A stretch of 64,000 nt of DNA, taken from positions 62,001 through 126,000 of the forward strand of contig JANQBS010000095.1 in NCBI GenBank assembly GCA_033085395.1. The letters are read 5' to 3'. The notes under the pieces were generated by a model that saw nothing but the letters and a program-made list of their open reading frames with translations, was not told the DNA's origin and searched no databases. Positions 37,710 through 47,926 of this stretch are shown here, one piece after another; position 1 is the stretch's first letter; the number at the start of each line of letters is the position of its first letter. The DNA comes from Xanthoparmelia taractica. Taxonomy: Eukaryota > Ascomycota > Lecanoromycetes > Lecanorales > Parmeliaceae. The position numbers and the translations under genes were made by a program.

Positions 37710-38096
37710 GTTGAGCACTATTTGCGAGAGCTCTGGGACTTGTACGGTAGCAGTTGGCGCAAGTTATGTTGAAGCTTGAGCGTGCAGGCCACTAACAAAA
37801 GTCTCTAGTCCCATTTTCAATACGGAGAGGACAGGCAGCGGCGATGTAACTGCCTCGTCTTCTCCTTGAGTTTGGTCCGCTGAAGCAGGGGACTATTATG
37901 TGAATATTCTAGGTAGAAAGCATCCGACAGCTCTCCTATCTATTGTTGCTAGCATACAAGTACGCGGGTATCTCATGCGTAATACATCCTGTGAAGCGCC
38001 TCGCTAAGTCTTACGTGTTTTGCCATCCATGCAATCACTTAACGGGAACAGTCCTCCGGGCGCCGTGCATAATACTGCCTTCGAAACATAGGAAAC
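37710..38096. other. Intergenic
   Basis: Short spacer upstream of U1-C and downstream of the RNA-binding gene. No gene is seen. Confidence 0.6.
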
Positions 38097-41000
38097 TTAT
38101 AAGCGACGTCGGGCCCAAGCATTCTGAGCAGCACTCGGCATGGGCCGGTAGACGTTCGCATCTGCGCGAGGACGCCTGTCTTGGTGTTCGGCTCGCGGTG
38201 CTGGTCTAGGCGTTGGCCAGGAAGCTCCCCCAGCGTAACTTTCATGGTCTGCGTGTCGAGGCGACCTTGAGGGTCGTTCACTCGATCTATAATTATTGTT
38301 TCGAAGATCGTCGTGGCCAGTTGCATAGTCTGACCCATCGACTGCACGCCGGTCTCGATATTCCTGATAAGGTTGTCTGGCTTCGTCATTTCTGTAAGTA
38401 TTTTCGATAGATGTAAAAGAACCATGTCGGTCATCAATGTAAGCCAGTCTGCCATTCCTAGAAGGTTGATATACCGGCGTCTCGCGTTTGCCGGTGACTA
38501 TCCGGATCTGTCCCCTACGTACTGGCTCCGGCAGGGAGATCTTAGGCCGGTAGAAATTCGCTCGTTCATCGTCGCTCTCGTCAAGATTGATAGGATCTTG
38601 CCGGGTCGCTTTGCCTTTTATTCTGATTCCTTGTGTGGATTTGATCGACATGGGACCTATATGGCCAACCCAGGTACTTGTGCCCATCGGTTTGTTAGGC
38701 TTGCGTGAGGCGCAGTCATTGCCCAGATGACCCGAGTGCCCACACTCATAGCACGAGAGCAATACGTTCATGTGCGCCAAATCGGACTCCCATGGGCGAC
38801 CCGATGTTCGCCAAATGAGCTCGCAATCCTCTTCGGTGTGTCCGCTGCGCTGGCACAAGTCGCAGACGATCTCATGTCCAGACATCTTCTTTAACTTATA
38901 AGGGCACTGGCCCTCGTCGTGGCCCTGCTCTCGGCACTTCCCACACTTCGCATTTTTTGGACAAGCTTGCGTCGTATGCCGGTTGAATGCTCCACAAGTA
39001 GAGCAAGTAAGTAGTTCACACACCCCAGCCATATGACCTTCTTTCGCGCAAACGAGACATCTGACCGGTGTTTTGCCATCAACTTCGTTGCGGGCTTTGG
39101 TGGTGTGGAAATATCTCAGCTGGTTGTTGAGGTCGTACGGAGTCAAATCGGCCAGGACCCTTGCATGACTTGCCTGGACAGCAATCGTCCTTTGATTCCG
39201 TACGCCCTCATCAGCAGTGATTTGGTCTGAATTTGAATATTGCATCATGGCATCACCATCCTCAGATTGGCCTTCGCAATCCATACTGGAACCATTGCTC
39301 TCACTGTCGCTGTTGCTTGACGTACCAGTATCACTTGCATAAATATTATTGCCAACTGGATTTATTGCTGGCATTTCTTCTTTGATGTCTCTTTCATCGC
39401 AATTTGATGACCATTCCTCATCCTGAATTCCCGAATTCGTTATTGGTTGAATGTCTCTAACCCCGTTCTTTGAGTCCGTATCATGATGCCCATAGTCTAA
39501 GTTCAAGAGCACACCTCTATCACTTTTTGGAGTTCCCTGGTGCTCATCAGACCCTTCCTCTTTCTTTGGGGTTGGCTTCACATCAGGAGAAGCTGAGCCA
39601 GCATCACCACTACTAGCTTCCTTCAGCCTGCCACCGTAGGGAGGCTTAGGATTGTGATCTTTTATCCCAGCAGGTCCTTGAGGGTGTTTTGCTTGTAGCG
39701 CTGAGGCAAAGAATGATTGATTAGGTGGCGGCACGTCTTTCAGCCAAGCGGCAAGCCGGCCATCCTTAAGATCCTGGAGGATACCGTCTTGTGTGCATTG
39801 ATCAACCAGCTTCCATATCTGGGCCGCTCTCCGTTCACTAGCCCTGTTGCCGTTAATCTCAGAGCCATTCATTTCGTTTAGTCCTTGTTTAGCAAAAGCG
39901 AGAGGCAAATAATCCTCGGTTGCAGGGAAGTATTTGCAGTAATTGAGGTCTATCTCAGTTTCGTGAACAATCTTCTTCATTTCCTCGTAGCTGCGAGTAC
40001 CCGGCGTCATGTTAGGTAGTGCTTTCATGTAACCGTGCTGTTTACGATAGGTTTCTTGAGTTTCTGAATGCTCATGGCATTAGTTTTTGTTAGAATCCGC
40101 GGCGGGAGCATTTGCATAAGGGCAAACTGACCGAGGACCTGAACTTGCTTGGGATCCGTATCTGTCAAAATCCGCAGATCTTTTTGACTGTCGACCTGCT
40201 CGGTCTGTGCCGGTGGTAGTTGTTTTGAGTGCTCCTCGCTACTCACACGTATTTTTCCCTTTTTGAGATCTTCTAGGGTTCCTTCTTTCATGCATTGCTC
40301 AACCATGCTCCACAGGCGCAGTCTGTATTCCCTGCTATCTTTTTTCTTTGGTGTTAAATTGCGTGCAGTGGAGAGGGGAGGGGATTGAAATGCTTGATCA
40401 GAGGGAAAATATAGGCAATATTTATAGTCGACCTCTGCACTGTGGAGTTCTTGTTGCACTGATCGGTACGCAGAGACAGGACCGTCGTGTGGATCCATGG
40501 AAGAAAGGCGAAAGCGAAGGGCCTTGACCCTTTCAAGTGCTACTGAAGTGACTGCGAAATAGAAGTCAGTAACTTAGGAGCTTAAACCGTCGGTATCACA
40601 AAGGGATCAACTCACCAAGATCACGATCCGAACGTCCATCCATTCGCTTTCCATTCCCATTCGTCAGATTTGGCTCATCTGCGAAATCATTGACCTCGCC
40701 GACGCTACCTCCAAGAGTAGTCCGGATCTTTGTAAAGTTGACCGCGTTCCAATTCACTGGTGACGCAGCCTGCACATCTTGTGGTGCTACGGTTTCGGAG
40801 ACTGCATGGAGCGTTTTACTTTCTTCAAGTCCCTTCTCGATGTTGTCACTTCTATTGCCCGGGTAGTCTTCCATAGCTTTGTTCCTTGTGGCAAATACCT
40901 CCTCTTCCACAGCGGTAGCGCCAGAATTAGCATCTTTCCTCTCCTCTGCTCGAGCTCGTTGTATTGATACCTTTCGCTCAAGGATCACATTGCCAGAGAG

Positions 41001-41866
41001 CTGGGATATTGCACGATCCGCTTCACCAGGAGTAGAGACTGTAACGAAGGCATAGCCAACAGGACGACAGGTACGTGGGTTGGCGGGGATGGTGATATTT
41101 TCTCTACGACTCAAAGTCAGCATAGCTAGTTATTTAGACGGTATTGGAAGAATGACACGGAAAATCCTCTAAAGAATTCCATTAGATCTTCCACCGTTGC
41201 AGCATAAGGAAGATTTCCAACATACAGACGACGCCCATCATTGGTGCTAGTAGTAGCGGCTTCTTCAAGAGGGTTCACGCTGAGAGGTTCGCTGTCCATG
41301 GAGAACTTCTCTTTCTGTGCAGTAGTCTCCGGTCGGGAGTTGTCACCTTTGCGATCAGGAAGCCATATATTCTCGCTTTGGTCAACATTAGTACTGACGA
41401 GCGAGAAACATATCACAGTGACCTACATGGAGTATCCCTTGAAAAACTGATTGAGGTGCTCCTCTGTAGTATCTGGGGGAAGGTCCCTGATGAGCAACCG
41501 ACGCCCCTCAATAAGAGCTTTTGGCTGTTCTGCACCATCGAATTCGGAGACTCCAGATGCTTCATAAGCACTCAATGTCTCACTATCGAGGTTCGACTCC
41601 ACCTGAGAGCTATCATCACCGCTATCCTGTGCCTCGTCTATCGGTACGGCACTCGTGCTGAAGCTTGGCCCCACAGGTACAAAGTCCCTGACATCTTGAT
41701 GCCCCAATTTTCCGGCGAATTTAGCGCGTTTTCGAGGAGTCGAGTTTGCAGAACCAAGATTTGAGGCGTCATCGCGAGAAGTTACGTTGTAAGGCCGCTT
41801 GCGCTCGAGAGTAGCAGTGCCGGAGTCAGGGTCTTGCTCCTTTGGATCACCTGCGTCCGTCGCCAT
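38097..41866 (-). CDS. RRM plus AIR/TRAMP-type zinc-knuckle RNA-binding protein (probable single five-exon gene)
   Basis: Inferred exons: 41866-41427, 41375-41157, 41103-40616, 40551-40132 and 40063-38097; 3534 nt, 1177 aa, all phases consistent. In order: a partial RRM (RRLLIRDLPPDTTEEHLNQF, about 122-146, lacking RNP1); a full RRM (RRLYVGNLPYAATVEDLMEF with GYAFVTV, about 195-270); two similar modules, each with a YFP motif (YKYCLYFP, LNYCKYFP) and a later 'CMKEGTLEDLKKGKI' or 'CTQDGILQDLKDGRL'; an acidic linker; then five CCHC zinc knuckles (about 857-973), with an IWR motif before the last as in yeast Air1/Air2, which bind Trf4 through it. An Arg-rich tail follows. The YFP modules resemble the second half of rRNA-processing factor EFG1 (from memory). 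A GTGAGT...CGCAG intron at 40615-40552 joins RRM and knuckle parts in frame. Two adjacent genes (starts 41866 and 40498) remain possible. I infer a role in nuclear RNA surveillance or rRNA processing. Confidence 0.7.
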
Positions 41867-42313
41867 GATCTGAGCATATCTGTTTAATGGGACGTTTGCT
41901 ACGACGTAATTGAGATGATTTGAGACAGAAGGAAGATGCAGTGTCTTGATACTCGTAGAGATTCGACCGAGTGTTGACAAACATTTCGAACTTCAAGAAT
42001 CGCGGAACGATTCCAGGATTCTAAAAGCGGCAGCATAGGGCTGAGTTCGGCTATGGGAAATGTTGAAGCGAGGTAAAACCTTTTCCACTCGTTCGCCCTA
42101 TTACTATCAAGTACCTTTAGGTGGGAAGTTTGGGGTAATCTTGCTGGCAAAGGAGGAAACATCGTGGTGTGATGCTTGGATCTCTTAGTGGAAGATCGTG
42201 CACTGTCTTTTTTTTTTACTTCGAAGCTGTACGGATATAAAGCATCGCAGGCTCGGGAGTCCTTAAAAACTAGACATGCCTATGACGCTGAACCCTCCCC
42301 CTTTCTCATCACC
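41867..42313. other. Promoter/spacer
   Basis: This is the 5' flank of the RNA-binding gene and the 3' flank of the ankyrin gene. Part of it (with the gene's first codons) is duplicated as a relic at 50574-50660. Confidence 0.55.
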
Positions 42314-43418
42314 TCATGTGGTATCCGTCCTGGTCAGTATTTCTTGTAATTCGGCATCCTCCTGAAGTAGTCCGTCGGTATCATTGTGAACAAGCAGTTC
42401 AGCTGCCGTCATCCCATCTTCACCGCGAGCACCGACATCTGCGCCCTCCTTCACAAGCAACCTCGCAACTGCTATCCTTTGCGAAGTCATTTTCCTGGAC
42501 CCGCAAGCTGCGAGAAGAGGGGTCTCGCCTACAACGCAGTCTTTTACGGTTACATTGACGCTGAAGCCATGCTCGATAAGGAGTCTCACAGTATCTATAC
42601 GTCCTCCAGCAGCGGCCCAGTTTAAGGCATCATGGCTACCGTCGAGTTCCGCATCATCGGCATGAGAAAGTAGTAACCGGACGACCTCTGTGTTGCCGGC
42701 GCCGGCTGCATTTGTTATGGCAGAGATCTTTCCTGGCGCGGAGACGACCTTAGCACCTCGACCGAGCAGAAATTGCACCATATTGTAATCGTCAACTGCA
42801 GTGGGCAGAGCATTATCGAAGTTTGCGCCTCTGTCGACCAAAATCTGCACCAGCTCGATGCTGCGCAGTGCACAGGCTTGGTTAATCTATTGTTTTGTCA
42901 ACTACTCGTTTCAGCTAAGAATATGCATGTAAGCTTACGAGCGTGCTTCCCCAGCTGTCAGCTTCTGCGTTGACATCCAACCCTCGATCCAGGAGGAGCT
43001 CGATGGTCTCAATCTGCTTCGGTGTGACCGTGTTCTTATGTTTCAAGACATTATGCAGTGCCGTATAGCTGTAATCTCCAGTTGGTAGATTGATGTCAGC
43101 CCCAGCGTCAAGCAGGGCTCGTATGACCTCTGGGTGGGCCGCATATGCCGCCTCGTGGAGTGGCGTCTCACCCTCGGAGTTACGCAAATCTACCTTGGCA
43201 CCATGAGCGAGGAGGAAATGTATTGCTGGGACGCTTCCAGATTGTGCGGCCATATGGAGCGCTGCACGCCCTTGCAAGCGATCGGCTTCCAAGGCATTGA
43301 CATTCAATGACGGAAGTAAGGCAGTCTCCAGGCGTTGAATGTCGCCTTCGCTAGCTGCATTGAAGAGTTCTTCATATTCAGCGCTGTCTTCGGGGGCACG
43401 AAAAGTTTCGTCAGCCAT
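42314..43418 (-). CDS. Ankyrin-repeat protein
   Basis: Exons 43418-42939 and 42886-42314 (52-nt intron, GTAAGC...AATAG) give 350 aa. Nearly the whole chain is ankyrin repeats. Canonical units include 'QGRAALHMAAQSGSVPAIHF', 'EGETPLHEAAYAAHPEVIRA' and 'GETPLLAAC'. About eight repeats can be counted. There is no signal peptide, membrane segment or extra domain, so it is a stand-alone cytosolic or nuclear interaction scaffold. The partner is unknown. It is not related in detail to the broken ankyrin NLR-type gene at the left end. Confidence 0.9.
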
Positions 43419-43865
43419 CGTGTGAAATTGTCAGACTTGATACTTGTATCGAGATTAAGTAAAACAGAAGAGTGACAATGTCCTAAACTGTTGACTTCAA
43501 CTGTAGATAGAAGAAAGTTGGAATTAGTGTTGGTTAAGATTGACTGTCATTGAACACGAGCACAGCCGCTTCACCCCTATGACTTGCGCCATAAACTTGA
43601 CGAAGGTCACAAATATCACTGAGTCAGCTCCAGCCGAGTGAATAGGGGGAGCATGTTGCAATGTACGTGCCACAAATGGTGTTTCGTGTGGGAGATGGTG
43701 CCGCGTAGCTGGGCTGAGTTCCTGCGCCCTGGCCGTGAGATTCTGTAAGATCCCCTACAAGCAAAAATTTTGTACGTCTGTCACATATGTTTGGAGCAGC
43801 CAGCTCTCTACTTTGCACTACTACCTCTCAAATCGTGTCTTGAATCCTCTAAGAGTGTTGATGAT
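43419..43865. other. Divergent intergenic region
   Basis: 5' flanks of the ankyrin gene (-) and the protease homologue (+). No gene is seen. Confidence 0.6.
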
Positions 43866-45272
43866 ATGGCAAAGGTTATGCGAAAAGCGGCGCTTGGACT
43901 TCTGGGCATTCTGCTAGCTCCCTCTGGCTCCGCGACTGTTATGCGCTTCCCGTTAAGATCTATTGCAGTGAGCGCCAACCCTTTCAGCGGTTCACACGTC
44001 TCTAGCTTACCTACCCATAGAGCACTGAGCAGGTCCAGCACCTCAGTGAGAGATATAACCAACAGCCTATCATTGGGCCGGGCATTGGCCCTAATGTAAA
44101 GGACTCTAGCTTTGCTGGCTCCTCGTCCCGGAGTGGTCTCACGGTAGGAGCTCGATCGATGCACCTCTGAGTATAGCCAGACTACTGACACGAGATGAAT
44201 GTTATAGAGAAACCTCACTCACGACCTCGTGTACTTCACCGCGGTTGGCATTGGAACTCCACCTCAACTATTCCAGGTGCTGATAGACATATCCTCCCCT
44301 GAGACATTCGTTTCTTCTGTCAAATGCGATAATTGTGCCTTGGGAGACGTGAAATATGACTCAGCTCAATCGTGCAGCTCCAAGATCAATGGGACCGCCC
44401 TGGATATTGACTATGGATATATGTTTGCCTCTGGCAACGTGACTATGGACACTTTCAGCTTTGATGGGGTCCAGATCAAGAACCAGCCGTTCCTGGAGGC
44501 TACAACAGTCGAGCCTATCGGCTCGTCATGGGATGATATTAGCATCATCCATGGCATTTTAGGCTTGACACCATCGAGCGCAGGCTCGGTCCTCCTCAAT
44601 CCATCCCCTTTCATGTCAATGGTCAAGGACAATGTTCTCGACCGAAGCCTCTTTTCGATGCGCCTTCGAGAGCCACGTGAACTCTTGTTTGGTGCAATCA
44701 ATCCTGACCTATTTACAGGCGATCTTGTCCAAATACCCCTGACAAACAAGACTGGCCGCTATGCATTGACCGGAAGATGGCAGGCTGAGGCCGAATACCT
44801 GACGCTTGGCAGTGAGCCCGGCATTCGAAAGTCCCTTGCTGGTTACACCGCTTCTTTCTCCACCGGTTCAGCGTTCATATTGCTTCCTGACCGTTTGGTC
44901 ATGGATATATGGCAGGACCTTCAGTTCGAGGAAATCATGTACTTGCCACCCTCGGTCCCCTGCGAACAGCGAGGCGTCATGCCAGATCTCACCTTCAGTT
45001 TAGCCGGTAAAAACTTCACGCTAACACCGTACGACTACACGTTCGAGTGGCCTATAAAGCAGAGTAGAACTCGCTGTGTGAGCGCTATTATGCCCTTCGG
45101 TGTTGAGCAATATGATGAGATTGTGCTGGGTTCCGCATTTCTACGAGCATTTTACTCGGTCTTTGACCTAGATACGTCTACTTTGGGATGTAAGTCAGCC
45201 CCTCTTGCCACTTTCTCTACGTGCGAGCTGGGGTTATACTAATGCTGTCCAGTCGCTTCCCTATCTTCGTAG
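43866..45272 (+). CDS. Aspartic-protease (A1) homologue lacking both catalytic motifs
   Basis: Exons 43866-43967, 44021-44143, 44208-45189 and 45253-45272 encode 408 aa; introns are 53, 64 and 63 nt, the last with a perfect TACTAAT branch site. A signal peptide (KAALGLLGILLAPSGSA) and short propeptide precede the pepsin fold. Family landmarks are clear: 'YFTAVGIGTPPQLFQVLID', the 'HGILGLTPSS' turn, 'ELLFGAINPDLFTGDL', 'EIVLGSAFLRAFYSVFDLD' and the terminal LGFA-like end. The two active-site triplets are altered: the first is Asp102-Ile-Ser instead of DTG, and the second is Ser293-Thr-Gly, losing the second catalytic Asp. The reading frame is otherwise intact with several N-glycosylation sequons, so this is more likely a secreted pseudoenzyme (inhibitor, lectin-like or effector-like role) than a decayed gene. 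Function is unknown. Confidence 0.85.
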
Positions 45273-45823
45273 GCTCGATTGCACAATAATCCCACTAAGA
45301 TCATGATTCACCGCCATTTCTCTTGATGGCGATTTAATGTGCGTGCGAATTAAAGGATGTTGCAGAACCTCTCACGTCTTTCAGTTCCAAAAATTCAGAA
45401 GACTAAGCATTAGATGTCCCTACTATTTGGCGATTGCAATGCGATGTAAACCTACTTGTATCATTACATGGCCTCATTGTTACTTGTAGCTCCATGGCAC
45501 TGGAGTGGGACCGGAAGATCGCCGATTCTTGCAATACATGCGAGATACATGCTCTCACGTCCTCTTAGGATTTTCTATGTTCTGGAATAATCGCTGGGAC
45601 GTTCATTTTTATGAGCTGTTATCGGTCAATTTAATTGAACTCAACGTGCTAATCAACAAAGCAAAAATTACATACATCACAAGATAAACGACCGAACTAT
45701 ACTAATTTCTCACAGCCTTCGCCACTGTCCTTCGGACGAAGTTCGAACCCCATTCACGCGCTGAAACCCCGAAGAAAACGCCGTAAACTCCCCTGGCAAT
45801 AGCAGTGCAACCCGCTTCAGCTC
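45273..45823. other. Convergent 3' spacer
   Basis: No gene is seen. A short ORF at 45505-45687 has no features. A GTTCGAACCCC string near 45740 resembles a tRNA B box but lacks an A box. Confidence 0.6.
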
Positions 45824-46717
45824 CTAAGGCTTACACGGAGGCCGAGGGTTTGTTTCAAGGCTAAATTTCCAGTCATCTTGGCCTGCAGCGTCAGGTGCAA
45901 CCTTTGTGTCTATCGGATCCAAGCCGTACTCGCTTACGATCTCGTTGCACCCATAACCTACACCTGAACGGGAGCCCCACTTGCAAGGCGGTGCGTTGAT
46001 CTCGCTATTGGTGTCTATTTTGTTAACCCTCGGTAGGACCCAAATAGCAACCCTCGGAGCTGGAGGACCTTTGTCAGGGTCCTTCTGCCCGTTGTGGTCC
46101 CAAAGGAGTTCAAGGCAGTTGATTTCGGAACATCCGCCACCATGGGCATGTGTACCTTATAAAGATTAGCAATTGGCATCACTGTCTTCAGGCAGGAATT
46201 GGGGCCGCGAAGAATGTCTAGAGAATAGGAATACCCCTCATAATGTCCGAATGAACTTGTTGGGGCTGGGGAGAAACCTACCAACACCCATCGTTAGAGC
46301 GTCGTCCATCAACTCCCTGACAGAACCCTTCGGGATATCGGCCAACTTGACACCTCCAGCTGGCGCACGGACGGCAGAGGCAAAATAGATCCTATCCTTA
46401 TAGGCGATCGCGGCCATGGCTCCAGGAAGAAAATCGGAGGGGATTTGCCGTGTTCTCCATAGGTTGACCATTTCATTGTAGGCCAAAACACACAGGTTGA
46501 GTAGCTTCGCGTCGGTCATCTTTGTTTTGTCGAGGGGGATGGTATCATCTTCGAACTTAATGATACTGGAATAACTTTGGATAAACTTGTCCGGAAGCGT
46601 GCCAGTGACATCAAGAAAATCTGCTCTGACTCCGAGGTTTGGAGTTGCTAAAGCAATAGAGAATAGTAGTTGGATAACGGCGAGGATGGTGGCCCCAGTG
46701 TGTATTCTGAAGCGCAT
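45824..46717 (-). CDS. Small secreted protein with possible deaminase-like domain
   Basis: Exons 46717-46282 and 46155-45824 give 255 aa; the 126-nt intron starts GTAGGT, has a TGCTAAT branch-like site and ends ATAAG. An N-terminal signal peptide (ATILAVIQLLFSIALA) is present. The first exon is helical, with 'LLNLCVLAYNEMVNLWRTRQ' and 'AAIAYKDRIYFAS'. The second begins 'THAHGGGCSEINCLELL' and later has PPC followed by a GYGCNEIVSEYG segment. A [HC]xE motif followed by PC...C is the zinc-binding pattern of the deaminase fold used in several secreted nucleic-acid-deaminase families, so that is my tentative reading. The spacing between PC and the last Cys is larger than the usual PCxxC, so it may be only a cysteine-rich secreted protein. 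The acceptor choice is supported by phase and by continuity of the second exon. Confidence 0.65.
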
Positions 46718-47926
46718 GTTCGATGCTCGTGGTTTGCCGCTGGTGATATCCTTTGGGGTTATGGTTCTTGGTACAATATTGAGAATTGGAAGTCCCGCTT
46801 ATATGGGGAAGTGGATATAGATAAGCAAGCAACAATTGTCGGATGCAGTCTTCGAGAGCTGGGCATCATGGTCATATATCCAAATATAAGCCGAGGGGAC
46901 CACTCCACAGAGTAGCATTCGCTCCGCAGCAATCTACAACATGGCAAAGCAATTTTTGGAACAAAACGCAATCCTGCAGTGGAGTGTAAGGACCTTCATC
47001 TCGGCATAGCCTGTGTAAAGACTAGCCATAGAACAGCGTCAGAACTGTTGCGAAATGTCTGCGGACACAATTATAGGAACTTCGGTGATTGCCAGCATCA
47101 GACGGGGTACACGCTCCAGTGACTGTATGATTTTTTTGATAATCTCAGTCTCTGCCAATCTGTGGCGAAGCCAGGCGTCGAGCCCTTAAATGTCCGTTTG
47201 GCAAGGCTATATATTCTCTGGCACTGTTGTATGTGACCTTTGAGTAATGCGGCGGAATGGGAAGCGCGTGAGGTACTTCAGCTTTTGCTGACAACTTTCG
47301 AGCAATGCCGGTAAGCTTGGCAAGTGAGAAGCTTATATAATTTGATCATGTATGCTGTACGAGCGGCCCAGCTTTTGGACGCACGCTTTTGGCTACACGC
47401 CGTCATGTGAAACCACAAATTATCCCTGGCTACCAAACTTAGCTCGTCATCTTTCAGCAACCTGAGAATCCTGTAATCGTTCGGATTGATTCACCCTTCC
47501 AATGGGGTACCTCGACCACCTGTGCCGAGCCCCTGAAATATCCTCACCTGATGGTCGGAGATGATACCGCCCTCACGCAGTGTCTTCTACGCCATCATCG
47601 AAGGCTATGTCGATCCTTCACTCATCTAACAATGGTCCTTTCATGTTGGATGTCCATCCTGCGTCAGCATGCTGTAGGTAATTTTCTCTACGATTGTCTT
47701 GCTGAAACTATAGGAAAGATTGCATCAACTATATCTACCCTAAGATATCTCCCTTCATTTTTTCCTTATCAATTGTAAAATTGCTTTGTCTTTGAACAAT
47801 CTCATACGGAAGAGGCCTCCAGACTTAGATTTCTCCTCCCCGGGCTCTTTGCCCGTAAAAATTTTCGGTGCATCTTGTGAACGACTCGATCATTTTTTCC
47901 CTTGCCGGAACGGGCACATCAACATC
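46718..47926. other. Divergent intergenic region (1.2 kb)
   Basis: 5' flanks of two secreted-protein genes. Only short featureless ORFs are present. Confidence 0.6.

Noticed and set aside
38097..40028. Separate zinc-knuckle gene starting at 40028.
   Set aside because: An ATGA overlap with the upstream ORF looked like coupled genes, but a GTCAGT...TTCAG intron with a CTAAT branch site joins the two in frame.
45735..45755. tRNA-like B box (GTTCGAACCCC).
   Set aside because: No A box at the right distance upstream and no cloverleaf can be drawn.
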